From positions 1 through 64,000 of the forward strand of contig NZ_JPMY01000004.1 of the NCBI RefSeq assembly GCF_000761545.1: a stretch of 64,000 nucleotides of DNA. The letters run 5' to 3'. This DNA comes from Pseudomonas sp. ML96. Its GTDB lineage: Bacteria > Pseudomonadota > Gammaproteobacteria > Pseudomonadales > Pseudomonadaceae. Of this stretch, positions 51,987 through 61,868 are shown piece by piece. A program made the position numbers and the translations under genes. Numbering within the stretch: the first letter of the stretch is position 1; the number at the start of each line of letters is the position of its first letter. A model generated the notes under the pieces. It had not been told where the DNA came from and searched no databases. It worked only from the letters and a program-made list of their open reading frames with translations.

Positions 51987-52011
51987 AAAAAGGGGCCTGC
52001 GGGCCCCTTTT
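51987..52011. terminator. Bidirectional terminator between converging genes
   Basis: AAAGGGGCC/GGCCCCTTT, a 9-bp stem with a 4-nt loop, with T-runs on both strands (TTTT on plus, TTTTT on minus). It serves the HDOD gene and the converging gene at 52015-52743. Confidence 0.92.
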
Positions 52012-52014
52012 GCG

Positions 52015-52743
52015 TTACTTGAGCTTGGCTCGCCTGGCGGCGAACACTTCCGGCAACGCCTTGACGCTGGCATCCAGCACCGCGCGCAGCGGCTCCTGCT
52101 CGTACAGCGCCGCGTACTCGCCGAGCTGCTCGCTGGGGGTCTGACGGTAGGCGTAGAGCATGAAGGCCTCAACGCCCTTAGCGCTGGACTCACGCAGCGG
52201 TGCCAGCTGCGCGGCGGTCTGCTCGGCCAGGGCCTTCTCGTCGAGATTGCCGCCACGCGCGCGCAGGGCCAGCAGCGCCTGGGTCTTGCCGACCTCGTAG
52301 CGCAGCAGGGTGGCCAGCTCGGTGGTGTGCGCGGCCTTGTCCAGGCGCTGCACCAGCTCCAGGCGCTTGCCCAGCGGCGGGCGCTCCTGCAACTGCTTGC
52401 GATAGGCGGCCAGGCCACCATCGCCACCCACCGCGCGCTCGGCTGCGGTGAAATGCTGGGCCAGCGGGCTTTCCAGCAGCTGCAGGGCCTGCTTCAACTG
52501 CTCCGGCTTTAGCTTGGGCGCCACTCGCCCGGCCAGGTCGGCGCACAGCGGTACGGCGGAAAACGCCTGGCCCAGCGCCTTCTGCTGCTCGGCATTCATG
52601 CCGCGCTGCAGCAGGGGCGCACTCTGTTCGCAGAGCAGCTTGACCCCGGCCAGGTCAAGCACCCGCTCCAGGGTGGCATCGGCGGCCTGCGCAGGACCAG
52701 CCAGCGCGAACAGGGTAGCGGCGAGAATAAGCGGCAAACGCAT
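52015..52743 (-). CDS. Exported helical protein of unknown family
   Basis: 242 residues with a clear signal peptide (MRLPLILAATLFALAGPAQA). The mature part is Leu/Ala-rich and predicted helical (LKPEQLKQALQLLESPLAQHF), similar in texture to DUF2059-type periplasmic proteins, but no signature motif was recognised. The ATG at 52743 is chosen because it starts the signal peptide; the frame opens 36 bases earlier. It lies between a shared terminator and the SCP2-like gene, with about 70 bp to the latter. Confidence 0.7.
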   Translation of the reverse strand: MRLPLILAATLFALAGPAQAADATLERVLDLAGVKLLCEQSAPLLQRGMNAEQQKALGQAFSAVPLCADLAGRVAPKLKPEQLKQALQLLESPLAQHFTAAERAVGGDGGLAAYRKQLQERPPLGKRLELVQRLDKAAHTTELATLLRYEVGKTQALLALRARGGNLDEKALAEQTAAQLAPLRESSAKGVEAFMLYAYRQTPSEQLGEYAALYEQEPLRAVLDASVKALPEVFAARRAKLK

Positions 52744-52812
52744 GACAAACAGTTCCGTGGAAAAGCTCAGCCTAGCCAAGCGGCAGGCGGCAAACCAGAG
52801 CGGGAAAGCGGC

Positions 52813-53211
52813 TCAGGCCGCTTTCTTGACCTCGGTCTTCTTTTTCTTCTTCGGCACCACGTGCTTGAGCAGGCCCTGGAACCAGATCACCAGTGCCGGG
52901 TTGCCCTGGATCTGGATATCCTTGTTCTGGATGCCCTGCATGAAGGCCAGCTGCTTGTTCTTGGCGTTCATGGTGGCGAAACCGTAGACCGCATCCTTGA
53001 AGCCGATGGCGAAGGCCGGCTCACGGGCCGCACCGGCATGGCTGGTGACGCGCTGGTCCTTGATGCGGTAGTGACGGGCAACCTTGCCGTCGAGGGTGTG
53101 CAGCTGGAAGACCAGATCCTTGCCGTCCAGCTGCTGCTGGAACTCGGGATTGGTACGGCTGGCCTTGGCCATCAGGCGGCCCAGCATCCAGAGGAGAAAG
53201 CGGAACTTCAT
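52813..53211 (-). CDS. SCP2 sterol-transfer-like domain protein
   Basis: 132 residues. Residues 20-110 fit an SCP2 lipid-binding fold (FQLHTLDGKVARHYRIKD; EPAFAIGFKDAVYGFATMNA); the C-terminus is a very basic PKKKKKTEVKKAA tail that could contact membrane lipids or nucleic acid. The N-terminal RFLLWMLGRLM may be a short membrane-contact helix. Function unknown; the gene position near hup is conserved in Pseudomonas. Confidence 0.75.
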   Translation of the reverse strand: MKFRFLLWMLGRLMAKASRTNPEFQQQLDGKDLVFQLHTLDGKVARHYRIKDQRVTSHAGAAREPAFAIGFKDAVYGFATMNAKNKQLAFMQGIQNKDIQIQGNPALVIWFQGLLKHVVPKKKKKTEVKKAA

Positions 53212-53349
53212 GGCGCGCGGCCTCGCAGTGATGGATTCGGCGGCGCATTGTAGCGATTTGAACAGGACACTACATCCCGTCTGGCAGGCGGCTTGCGCGG
53301 AATGGCGGGGGAGTGGCCCGGAGCCTCGCGGCTCCAGGCCGGGAGTTGC

Positions 53350-53622
53350 TTAGTTGACGGCGTCCTTCAGGGACTTGCCCGGCTTGAAGGCCACAGTGTT
53401 GCTGGCCTTGATCTTGACCGGAGCACCGGTCTGCGGGTTCTTGCCGGTGCGGGCGCCACGGTGGCGCTGCAGGAAGGTACCGAAGCCAACCAGGGTGACG
53501 CTGTCCTTGCGGTTCAGCGCGCTGGTGATTTCTTCGAGAACAGCGTTGAGTACGCGATTGGCCTGGTCTTTGGTCAGGTCAGCCTTTTCGGCGATGGCCG
53601 CGGCGAGTTCGGGTTTGCGCAT
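53350..53622 (-). CDS. hupA: HU-family DNA-binding protein
   Basis: 90 residues beginning MRKPELAAAIAEKADLTKDQ, with the HU/IHF arm motif GARTGKNPQTGAPVKIKASNTVAFKPGK. Nucleoid-associated protein that bends DNA. Its place between recG and rubredoxin corresponds to hupA of P. putida (recollection); the paralogue symbol is less certain than the family. Confidence 0.9.
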   Translation of the reverse strand: MRKPELAAAIAEKADLTKDQANRVLNAVLEEITSALNRKDSVTLVGFGTFLQRHRGARTGKNPQTGAPVKIKASNTVAFKPGKSLKDAVN

Positions 53623-53861
53623 AGATGCCTCTTTGACGGTTTGTTGTTGTTGTGTCCGTGCTGTCCGTCCGGAACAGCGCCCAAGGCGCCGCAACAGCTC
53701 TGCGCTGCGGCAGACCGGGAGGAGAATGGCACGCCATCCGGGACTGCGCCAGTGCTGCCGGGCAGTTTGCACGGGCAGACATCAGGGCGATAGCGACAGA
53801 ACGACCGTCATTTCCGCCACACCGCCGTCAACACCGCGAATCCAGAGCCCTGAAACGCCAA

Positions 53862-53881
53862 CGGCGGCCCTGGGGCCGCCG
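53862..53881 (-). terminator. GC-rich hairpin after the rubredoxin gene
   Basis: CGGCGGCCC/GGGCCGCCG, 9 bp with a 2-nt loop, 26 bases after the rubredoxin stop. The following minus-strand sequence TTGGCGTTTC is a poor U-tract. It lies in the 284-bp gap 53623-53906, which otherwise should carry the hup promoter. Confidence 0.45.
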
Positions 53882-53906
53882 CTGCGAAGCCTCGAAACTG
53901 AGGCGA

Positions 53907-54074
53907 TCAACCGATTTCGATCATCTCGAAGTCGGCCTTGCCCACGCCGCAATCCGGGCACAGCCAGTCGGCCGGCACGTCTTCCCAGCGGGTACCGGGC
54001 GCGATGCCGTCGTCGGGCCAACCCTGGCTCTCGTCATAGATCAGGCCACAGACCACACATTGCCACTTCTTCAT
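53907..54074 (-). CDS. rubA: Rubredoxin
   Basis: 55 codons ([20 protein letters not shown]..., ending EMIEIG), missed by length cut-offs. Two Fe ligand pairs: Cys6/Cys9 (CVVC) and Cys39/Cys42 (CPDC). Small Fe(Cys)4 electron carrier for alkane hydroxylase or rubredoxin reductase. P. aeruginosa has two tandem copies here; only one is present in this window. It is divergent from ubiC. Confidence 0.96.
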   Translation of the reverse strand: MKKWQCVVCGLIYDESQGWPDDGIAPGTRWEDVPADWLCPDCGVGKADFEMIEIG

Positions 54075-54227
54075 GCTCTACCTCATCGTGGGCCGTCTCT
54101 GCGGACGCTGCGCCCTGGTCAAAAAATCAGCAGGCTTTTTACTGGCATGCGCCGCCATGTGCAAGTGCCGGGCGACCGTTACCGCTGTGTTAAGCTCGCG
54201 GCCTCCCAGGAAGTCGAAGCCGTTGTC

Positions 54228-54776
54228 GTGCCCTCCTCCGCCCTTGCCCACCCTCCGCGCTGGCTCAATGCCGCTCAACTGCACCCGGTGCCCGCACCAC
54301 TGCTGCGCGACTGGCTGTTCAATCAGGAGTCGCTGACCCGCCGCCTCACTGCCCTCAGCCAGCAGCGTTTCTCCGTGCAACCGCTGCAACAGGGCTGGCA
54401 GGTACTGCGTGTCGACGAGTGTAACGCCCTGCAGGTGCCGGCCGGCAGCATGGGCTGGGTCCGCGAGGTCTACCTGCTCGGCGCCGGCCAGCCTTGGGTG
54501 TTCGCCCGCAGCGTGGCGGCGCGCCATGCGCTGGAAGGCTCCGGTCTCGATCTCGGCAAGCTGGGCAGCCGCTCGCTGGGTGAGTTGCTGTTCAGCGACC
54601 GCGCCTTCGCCCGTGGCGAGCTGCAGGCCTGCCGCTACCCCGCCGCCTGGCTGCCGAGCGAGGCGCGTGCCGAACAGCTCTGGGGACGCCGCTCGTGCTT
54701 CCGCCGCGACAGTCTCGGCGTGCTGGTGGCCGAGGTGTTCCTGCCGGCCTTCTGGACTCACGCGGCCGAGAACTAG
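54228..54776 (+). CDS. ubiC: Chorismate--pyruvate lyase
   Basis: 182 residues. Converts chorismate to 4-hydroxybenzoate, the first committed ubiquinone step. Family marks: [36 protein letters not shown] and the C-terminal [21 protein letters not shown]. No ATG fits; I chose the GTG at 54228, which gives the normal length, although AGGAAG is about 14 bases upstream. The frame is open far upstream but that part is noncoding in character. It is followed 59 bases later by ubiA. Confidence 0.9.
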   Translation: MPSSALAHPPRWLNAAQLHPVPAPLLRDWLFNQESLTRRLTALSQQRFSVQPLQQGWQVLRVDECNALQVPAGSMGWVREVYLLGAGQPWVFARSVAARHALEGSGLDLGKLGSRSLGELLFSDRAFARGELQACRYPAAWLPSEARAEQLWGRRSCFRRDSLGVLVAEVFLPAFWTHAAEN

Positions 54777-54835
54777 ACGCCGCCCGCGCGGCGCACATGC
54801 TCTTATAATCGGCGCACTCGCACCGGAGACCGCCG

Positions 54836-55729
54836 ATGTACCAATCCTTCCTGCTCGCCCTCAATCGCGTCCACCCGCGCACCTGGGACTTCGTCCAGCT
54901 GATGCGCCTGGAAAAGCCCATCGGCATCTACCTGCTGCTGTGGCCGACCCTCTGGGCCTTGTGGGTGGCGAGCAAGGGCGTGCCGAGCCTCAAGCTGCTG
55001 CTGATCTTCGTCCTCGGCACCCTGTTCATGCGCGCCGCCGGTTGCGTGATCAACGACTACGCCGACCGCAACTTCGACGGCCATGTGGCGCGTACCAAGG
55101 CCCGGCCGCTGGCCGATGGCCGGGTGACGCCGCGCGAGGCGCTGACCCTGTTCGCCGTGCTGGTGACGATGAGCTTCGTGCTGGTGCTGTTCACCAACCT
55201 GACCACCATCCTGCTGTCCTTCGGCGGCCTGGCTCTGGCGGCCTGCTACCCCTTCATGAAGCGCTACACCTACTACCCGCAGGTGGTCCTGGGCGCGGCC
55301 TTCTCCTGGGGCATGCCGATGGCCTTCAGTGCGGTGACCGGCGAGCTGCCGCCGCCCGAGGCCTGGCTGCTGTACATCGCCAACCTGCTGTGGACGGTGG
55401 CCTACGACACCTACTACGCGATGACCGACCGCGAGGACGACTTGAAGATCGGCGTGAAGTCCACCGCCATCCTGTTCGGCGACGCCGACCGCGTCATCAT
55501 CCTCACCCTGCAGGGCCTGGCGATTCTGTGCCTGGCCATGGCTGGCGCGCGCTTCGGCCTGGGCATCTGGTTCCTCCTAGGCCTGCTCGGCGCCACGGCC
55601 TGCTTCGCCTGGGAATTCTGGTACACCCGCGAGCGCGATCCGCAGAAATGCTTCGCCGCGTTCCTGCACAACCACTGGGCCGGACTGGCGATTCTGCTGG
55701 GCATCGTCATCGACTACGCGCTGCGCTAG
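54836..55729 (+). CDS. ubiA: 4-hydroxybenzoate octaprenyltransferase
   Basis: 297-residue integral membrane prenyltransferase that attaches the polyprenyl tail to 4-hydroxybenzoate. The two Mg-diphosphate motifs are [11 protein letters not shown] (near 66) and [12 protein letters not shown] (near 190), and the start [20 protein letters not shown] is typical. It uses the product of ubiC directly upstream. Confidence 0.97.
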   Translation: MYQSFLLALNRVHPRTWDFVQLMRLEKPIGIYLLLWPTLWALWVASKGVPSLKLLLIFVLGTLFMRAAGCVINDYADRNFDGHVARTKARPLADGRVTPREALTLFAVLVTMSFVLVLFTNLTTILLSFGGLALAACYPFMKRYTYYPQVVLGAAFSWGMPMAFSAVTGELPPPEAWLLYIANLLWTVAYDTYYAMTDREDDLKIGVKSTAILFGDADRVIILTLQGLAILCLAMAGARFGLGIWFLLGLLGATACFAWEFWYTRERDPQKCFAAFLHNHWAGLAILLGIVIDYALR

Positions 55730-55748
55730 ACCGGTGGCTGCCGCAGGC

Positions 55749-55766
55749 TTGTCACATCGCTGCAAT
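55749..55766 (+). promoter_or_regulatory. Candidate Pho box before phoB
   Basis: TTGTCAC-ATCG-CTGCAAT, two 7-nt units with the 4-nt spacing of a Pho box, each matching CTGTCAT at 5 of 7 positions. TCTAAT about 10 bases downstream could be the -10. It lies 50 bases before the phoB ATG, fitting PhoB autoactivation under phosphate limitation. Confidence 0.5.
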
Positions 55767-55815
55767 AATTCCGTTATCTAATGCGGCGCAATACAGACGA
55801 CCCGAGGCTCGGTCC

Positions 55816-56505
<690 letters not shown>

Positions 56506-56532
56506 CCCCGCCCCCGGTAAGGACGCGTTCCG

Positions 56533-57837
56533 GTGAACCAGAATTGGCGTGGCGCCATCGGCCGCCATCTGTTGCTGCTGCTGATGTTCTGCGGCGTGCT
56601 CGGCCTGATCACTGGCGAGTACGCCTGGGCCCTGGTGCTCGGCCTCGGCGGCTACCTGCTGTGGCACATCAAGCAGCTGCTGCGCCTGCATCGCTGGCTG
56701 CGCGAGCGCCAGCCCGACGAGGCGCCGCCCGAGGGCTACGGCCTGTGGGGCGAGGTGTTCGACAACATCTACCACCTGCAGCGCCGTGACCAACGCGTGC
56801 GCGGCCGCCTGCAGGCGGTGATCGACCGCGTGCAGGAGTCCACCGCCGCCCTGCGCGATGCGGTGATCATGCTCGACGCCGATGGCAACCTGGAGTGGTG
56901 GAACCGCGCCGCCGAGCAGCTGCTGGGCCTGAAGACCCCGCAGGACAGCGGCCAGTCGATCACCAACCTGGTGCGCCATCCGCGCTTCAAGGAATACTTC
57001 GAGGCAGGCCAGTACCAGGAAGCCCTGGAGCTGCCGTCGCCGATCAGCGACCGCCAGCGCCTGCAGATGCAGATCACCCGCTACGGCAACAACGAGCACC
57101 TGATGTTCGTCCGCGACGTCACCCGCATCCACCAGCTGGAACAGATGCGCAAGGACTTCGTCGCCAACGTCTCCCACGAGCTGCGCACGCCGCTGACGGT
57201 AATCGCCGGCTACCTGGAGACCCTCGCCGACAACGCCGAAGACGTGAACCCGCGCTGGCTGCGCGCCCTGCAGCAGATGCAGCAGCAGGCCGGGCGCATG
57301 CAGAACCTGCTGAATGACCTGCTGTTGCTGGCCAAGCTGGAAGCCACCGACTACCCCTCGGACAACCAGCCGGTGGCGGTCGACCTGCTGCTGCTGAGCA
57401 TCAAGAACGACGCCCAGGCGCTGTCGGCCGGGCGCAACCACCGCATCAAGCTGGAGACGGACAACCAGGTGCGCCTCAAGGGCAGCGAGGCGGAGCTGCG
57501 TAGTGCCTTCTCCAACCTGGTGTTCAACGCGGTGAAGTACAGCCCCGAGGACAGCGAGATCCGCATCCGCTGGTGGACCGACGACCAGGGCGGGCACTTC
57601 AGCGTGGCTGACAGCGGCCTCGGCATCGAGGCCAAGCACCTGCCGCGCCTGACCGAGCGCTTCTACCGGGTCGACTCCAGCCGCGCCTCCAATACCGGCG
57701 GCACCGGCCTCGGCCTGGCCATCGTCAAGCATGTCTTACTGCGCCATCGCGCGCGCCTGGATATCGCCAGCGTGGTCGGCAAGGGCAGCACCTTCACCTG
57801 CCATTTCCCCACCCAGCAGCTGAGCGTGCGCGAATAG
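56533..57837 (+). CDS. phoR: Phosphate regulon sensor kinase PhoR
   Basis: 434 residues from a GTG start. Two N-terminal membrane helices with almost no periplasmic loop (residues 12-45), a PAS domain (about 98-200; RDAVIMLDADGNLEWWN), HisKA with His215 (VSHELRTPLTVIAGYLE) and the ATPase lobe (NLVFNAVKYSPED, DSGLGIEAKHLPRL, GTGLGLAIVKH). It senses phosphate through PstSCAB-PhoU rather than directly. Confidence 0.97.
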   Translation: MNQNWRGAIGRHLLLLLMFCGVLGLITGEYAWALVLGLGGYLLWHIKQLLRLHRWLRERQPDEAPPEGYGLWGEVFDNIYHLQRRDQRVRGRLQAVIDRVQESTAALRDAVIMLDADGNLEWWNRAAEQLLGLKTPQDSGQSITNLVRHPRFKEYFEAGQYQEALELPSPISDRQRLQMQITRYGNNEHLMFVRDVTRIHQLEQMRKDFVANVSHELRTPLTVIAGYLETLADNAEDVNPRWLRALQQMQQQAGRMQNLLNDLLLLAKLEATDYPSDNQPVAVDLLLLSIKNDAQALSAGRNHRIKLETDNQVRLKGSEAELRSAFSNLVFNAVKYSPEDSEIRIRWWTDDQGGHFSVADSGLGIEAKHLPRLTERFYRVDSSRASNTGGTGLGLAIVKHVLLRHRARLDIASVVGKGSTFTCHFPTQQLSVRE

Positions 57838-57910
57838 CGCGCGCCTGTCGCTTGCAATCGCCCATGGCAGCCGCCACCCTGTAGCGATCTTTTGCCAGCC
57901 CCAACCGCCA

Positions 57911-59251
57911 ATGGACCCTTCTAGTAGCCTCTCTACCTCTGCACTCTTCGCCGATCTCGGCCTCGTGCTGTTCGCCTTCTTTCTCGTCCTGCTCAACGGC
58001 TTCTTCGTGGCCGCCGAATTCGCCATGGTCAAGCTGCGCGCGACCAAGGTCGAAGCCATCGCCGAAAAGCACGGCTGGCGCGGTCACATCCTGCGCACCG
58101 TACACAACCAGCTGGACGCTTACCTCTCCGCCTGCCAGCTGGGCATCACCCTGGCCTCCCTCGGCCTCGGCTGGGTCGGTGAGCCGGCCTTCGCCGAACT
58201 GCTGACCCCGCTGCTGGGCATGCTCGGCCTGGACTCGGAGAAGCTGGTCCACGGTATCTCGTTCTTCTTCGCCTTCTTCATTATTTCCTACCTGCACATC
58301 GTAGTCGGCGAGCTGGCACCCAAGTCCTGGGCGATCCGCAAACCCGAGCTGCTGTCGCTGTGGACCGCCGCGCCGCTGTACGCCTTCTACTGGCTGATGT
58401 ACCCGGCCATCTACCTGCTCAACGCCAGCGCCAACGCCATTCTGCGCATCGCCGGGCAAGGCGAGCCGGGGCCGCACCACGAGCACCACTACAGCCGCGA
58501 CGAGCTGAAGCTGATCCTGCACTCCAGCCGCGCCCGCGACCCCAGCGACCAGGACATGCGCGTGCTGGCCTCGGCCGTGGAGATGGGCGAGCTGGAAGTG
58601 GTGGACTGGGCCAACTCGCGCGAGGACCTGATCTACCTGGAGCTGCACGCGCGCCTCGACGAGGTGTTCGCCCTGTTCCGCCGCCACAAGTTCAGCCGCT
58701 ACCCGGTGTTCGACGAGGCCAGCGGCAGCTTCGTCGGCGTGCTGCACATCAAGGACCTGCTGCTGCAGCTGTCGCTGTTCGAGATGCTGCCGTCCAAGTT
58801 CAACCTGGCCGAGCTGATGCGCCCGCTGGAGCGGGTGACCAAGCACATGCCGCTGTCCGAGCTGCTGGAGACCTTCCGCAAGGGCGGCGCACACTTCGCC
58901 CTGGTCGAGGAGGCCGACGGCAAGGTGGTCGGCTTCCTGACCATGGAAGACGTGCTGGAAGTGCTGGTCGGCGACATCCAGGACGAGCACCACAAGGCCG
59001 AGCGCGGCGTGCTCGCCTACCAGCCGGGCAAGCTGCTGGTGCGCGGCGACACCCCGCTGTTCAAGATCGAGCGCCTGCTCGGCGTCGACCTCGACCATAT
59101 CGAGGCCGAGACCCTGGCCGGCCTGGTCTACGAGAGCCTCAACCGGGTGCCGGAGGAGGACGAGATGCTGGAAACCGACGGCCTGCACATCATCATCAAG
59201 AAGATGAAGGGCCCGAAGATCGTCCTGGCCAAGGTCCTCAAGCTGGACTGA
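57911..59251 (+). CDS. CNNM/CorC-type membrane protein (DUF21-CBS-CorC_HlyC)
   Basis: 446 residues: a DUF21 transmembrane domain (FFLVLLNGFFVAAEFAMVKL; ITLASLGLGWVGEPAF), a CBS-domain pair around residues 205-340 and a C-terminal CorC_HlyC domain. Often annotated as hemolysin; studied relatives are Mg2+ or Co2+ transporters or their regulators. It follows phoR in other Pseudomonas too. A cytolytic role is not supported by the sequence. Confidence 0.92.
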   Translation: MDPSSSLSTSALFADLGLVLFAFFLVLLNGFFVAAEFAMVKLRATKVEAIAEKHGWRGHILRTVHNQLDAYLSACQLGITLASLGLGWVGEPAFAELLTPLLGMLGLDSEKLVHGISFFFAFFIISYLHIVVGELAPKSWAIRKPELLSLWTAAPLYAFYWLMYPAIYLLNASANAILRIAGQGEPGPHHEHHYSRDELKLILHSSRARDPSDQDMRVLASAVEMGELEVVDWANSREDLIYLELHARLDEVFALFRRHKFSRYPVFDEASGSFVGVLHIKDLLLQLSLFEMLPSKFNLAELMRPLERVTKHMPLSELLETFRKGGAHFALVEEADGKVVGFLTMEDVLEVLVGDIQDEHHKAERGVLAYQPGKLLVRGDTPLFKIERLLGVDLDHIEAETLAGLVYESLNRVPEEDEMLETDGLHIIIKKMKGPKIVLAKVLKLD

Positions 59252-59391
59252 GCCCCTTGCCGCCGCTGCGCTTGCAGGCGCCCTTCGTCAGTTGAGGGCG
59301 CCGATGGCGGCCAGGTGCCTTATGGTGAAACCGACACTCACGCTGCGAATTCGGGCCTGCAGGCCTGGCGGCCCAGCTGGAGGTACACGCC

Positions 59392-59640
59392 ATGACCACG
59401 CTGCAATGCACCCATCGCGACCACGCCATCCGTGCCGCTGTCGTCGAGCACCCGGGCATTCCCACGCCCTGGGCGGCCGCCTGCGAAATCACCCTGCCCG
59501 ACGGGCAGACCACCCGGCGCCTGTCGCTGCCGCTGAACCAGCGCTTCCTCGCCGAGCTGGACAGCGCCCAGCACGCCGCCCTGGCCCACGGCAAATGGCT
59601 GGTGGATCAGCACCTGGACCACGGTCTGGCGCTGCATTAG
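59392..59640 (+). CDS. Small conserved-looking protein, unknown
   Basis: 82 residues behind CTGGAGG. Composition is balanced with a central ITLPDGQTTRRLSLPLN strand-like part and helical C-terminus; there is no signal peptide, membrane segment or motif I recognise. The good ribosome-binding site and normal codon bias support a real gene. 140 bp of apparently featureless sequence precede it. Confidence 0.65.
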   Translation: MTTLQCTHRDHAIRAAVVEHPGIPTPWAAACEITLPDGQTTRRLSLPLNQRFLAELDSAQHAALAHGKWLVDQHLDHGLALH

Positions 59641-59655
59641 CGCCCGCCCATGGTT

Positions 59656-59687
59656 AGCGGATCAGGGCATTGCGCCCTGATTCCGCT
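59656..59687. terminator. Hairpin between converging small genes
   Basis: AGCGG plus ATCAGGGC pairs with GCCCTGAT plus TCCGCT around a 5-nt loop, about 13 bp with one bulge, 15 bases after the 82-residue gene. No T-run follows on either strand. It is positioned to act as a shared 3' end structure. Confidence 0.4.
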
Positions 59688-59696
59688 CCCGCCCCT

Positions 59697-60080
59697 TCAA
59701 GGGGCGTAGTGGAACACGCAGAGCTTGTTGCCCAGCGCATCGCGGAAATAACAGCCGTAGAAGCCGCTGCCCTCGCCGCCACGCTCGCCAGGCGCGCCCT
59801 CATCGCGTGCGCCGTGCTCCAGCACCCAGGCGTAGACCTGGTCGACCAGCGCCGGTGAGGCGCACGGCAGGGCGACCATGCTGCCATTGCCGGCGCTGGC
59901 CGGCTGGCCGTCATACGGCAGGGTGATGGCGAACATCGGCTTGCCCGGCTGGCTGACGTAGAAGGTGCTGCGCTCGTTGCTCCACTCGCCGGGCACGGCA
60001 CCGAGCATGGCCAGCAGCGGGTCGTAGAACTCGCGGGCCTTGTCCAGATCTGCAACGCCCAGCATCACGTAACCAATCAT
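59697..60080 (-). CDS. VOC/glyoxalase-fold protein
   Basis: 127 residues behind AAGGAG. Glyoxalase/bleomycin-resistance/dioxygenase fold: IGYVMLGVADLDKAREFYDP at the start, ending FRDALGNKLCVFHYAP with a probable metal-binding end. These small members are often lyases, isomerases or antibiotic-binding proteins; no substrate can be given. It lies 103 bases downstream of the ABC operon on the same strand and may be a separate gene. Confidence 0.88.
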   Translation of the reverse strand: MIGYVMLGVADLDKAREFYDPLLAMLGAVPGEWSNERSTFYVSQPGKPMFAITLPYDGQPASAGNGSMVALPCASPALVDQVYAWVLEHGARDEGAPGERGGEGSGFYGCYFRDALGNKLCVFHYAP

Positions 60081-60183
60081 CGGTGTAGCTCCTTGGTGAG
60101 GGTGCGCCAGACGCTAGCGCAGTCCCTCCTGTCTTGTCATGCCTGCCACACACCGATGATGCAGCAGTACTGGAAGCTGCCGG

Positions 60184-61026
60184 TCAGGCCGGCACGGTAC
60201 GGGTCAGCTGTTCCAGCAGCTCCAGGTCGGTGTTCATCCCGGAGGTCTCGCGGATACGGCCGAGGATCTCCTTCTTCAGCGCGAGAAACTCGGGCGCCAG
60301 CTTCATGTCCTGGTTGCGCTCGGCCGGCAGCGGTACCTCGTAGATGGTGTCGATGCGTCCCGGACGCGGCGCCATCAGCACCACGCGTCCGCCGAGGTAG
60401 ATCGCCTCCTCGACGTCGTGGGTGACGAACAGGATGGTGCTCTTCTCCAGGCGGTGCACATGGCGGATCAGGTCGTGCATCACCTCGCGGGTCTGCGCGT
60501 CCAGCGCGCCGAACGGCTCATCCATCAGCAGGATCTGCGGCTTGGGCATCAGCGCGCGGGCAATCGCCACGCGCTGCTGCATGCCGCCGGAGAGCTGGTT
60601 GGGATAGGCCTTGGCGAAGGCCGACAGGCCCATCAGGGTCAGCAGCGCATCGGCGCGGCCGCTGGCCACTTCCACATCGGCATCGCCACGCACGGTGTCG
60701 CTGACCACCTTGAGCTGGCGGCAGAACTTGATGTTGTCCATCACCGTCAGCCAGGGGTACAGGCTGTAGTGCTGGAACACCATGGCGCGGTCGATGCCGG
60801 GGCCGTGGATCGGCGCGCCGTCGACCTGGATCGAGCCGGCGCTGTGCTGCTCCAGGCCACCGATTGAGCGCAGCAGGGTCGACTTGCCGCAGCCGGAGGC
60901 GCCGACGAAGGTGATGAATTCGTTGGCGCGGATATCCAGGCTGACATCCTGCAGGGCTTGCACTTCGCGGCCCTTGCTCTTGAACACCTTGTCGACGTGG
61001 CGGATCTGAATCTTGCTCTCGCTCAT
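60184..61026 (-). CDS. ABC transporter ATPase, SsuB/TauB type
   Basis: 280 residues from ATG 61026. Walker A GASGCGKST near residue 43, LSGGMQQR signature, Walker B ILLMDEPFGALD and THDVEEAIYLGG H-loop. The subfamily (PWLTVMDNI, EEAIYLG) energises importers for nitrate, taurine, sulfonates and aromatic or urea-like amides. It is the last gene of the operon, five bases after the permease. Confidence 0.93.
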   Translation of the reverse strand: MSESKIQIRHVDKVFKSKGREVQALQDVSLDIRANEFITFVGASGCGKSTLLRSIGGLEQHSAGSIQVDGAPIHGPGIDRAMVFQHYSLYPWLTVMDNIKFCRQLKVVSDTVRGDADVEVASGRADALLTLMGLSAFAKAYPNQLSGGMQQRVAIARALMPKPQILLMDEPFGALDAQTREVMHDLIRHVHRLEKSTILFVTHDVEEAIYLGGRVVLMAPRPGRIDTIYEVPLPAERNQDMKLAPEFLALKKEILGRIRETSGMNTDLELLEQLTRTVPA

Positions 61027-61031
61027 GGCGC

Positions 61032-61868
61032 TTACCTCTTCATCCAGGGGAAGGCCACGCGGCCGAGCCAGCGGAACGCCTGGTCGGTGAGCAGGCCGAT
61101 GATGCCGATCAGGATGATCCCGGCGAAAATCTTGTCGGTGTGCATGTAGCGCTGCGCCTTGAGGATGGCGTAGCCGAGGCCGGAGTTGGCGGCGACCAGC
61201 TCGGCCACCACCAGGTAGGTCCAGGCCCAGCCGCAGGTGATGCGCAGGGTGTCGAGCAGCGCCGGGCGTGACGACGGCAGGATTACCAGCTTGACGATCT
61301 CGCTGCGCGAGGCGCCCATGGTCTGCGCCGCCTCGATCTGCGCCATGGGCACGCGGCGTACATCCTCGGCGACCATCAGCACCATCTGGAAGAAGGTGCC
61401 GATGAAGATGATCAGCACCTTGGAGCCTTCGTCGATGCCGACCCACAGCATGATCAGCGGAATGAAGGCCACCGCCGGCATGTAGCGGATGAAGTCGGTA
61501 AGCGGTTCGAGGAACGCCTGCACCGGGCGGTAGGTGCCGATGTACAGGCCCAGCGGCAGGGCGATCAGCGCCGAGGCCAGGAAACCGGTCATGACCCGGT
61601 ACACGCTGATGCCGATATCGGCGAGCAGGCCCTCCTCGCTCCACCAGCGGCCGACCCGCGCCAGCACCGCATCCGGGCCGGGCAGGAACATCGGGTTGGA
61701 GACCCCGACGGCGCTGGCCAGCCACCACAGCAGCAGCGGCAGCAGCAGGCCGGCGGCGGCCAGGCCCCAGATCGCACCGCGCGGCAGCTCGCCACGGATG
61801 GTCCACCAGCGCAGGCGCGGCGGCGCGGCGGCGACACGGCTCTCGGGCAGGGGTTGATGGGCGGTCAT
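61032..61868 (-). CDS. ABC transporter permease, SsuC/TauC type
   Basis: 278-residue inner-membrane protein with a long cytosolic N-terminus, one early helix (GLAAAGLLLPLLLWWLASAV) and a binding-protein-dependent transport domain whose coupling motif is AAQTMGASRSEIVKLVILP. Overlaps the upstream gene by four bases. The binding-protein gene is not in view; it should lie upstream of 64000. Confidence 0.93.
   Translation of the reverse strand: MTAHQPLPESRVAAAPPRLRWWTIRGELPRGAIWGLAAAGLLLPLLLWWLASAVGVSNPMFLPGPDAVLARVGRWWSEEGLLADIGISVYRVMTGFLASALIALPLGLYIGTYRPVQAFLEPLTDFIRYMPAVAFIPLIMLWVGIDEGSKVLIIFIGTFFQMVLMVAEDVRRVPMAQIEAAQTMGASRSEIVKLVILPSSRPALLDTLRITCGWAWTYLVVAELVAANSGLGYAILKAQRYMHTDKIFAGIILIGIIGLLTDQAFRWLGRVAFPWMKR

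Noticed and set aside
57911..59251. Annotation as a hemolysin
   Set aside because: The DUF21-CBS-CorC_HlyC architecture belongs to metal transport or regulation proteins; nothing supports cytolysis.
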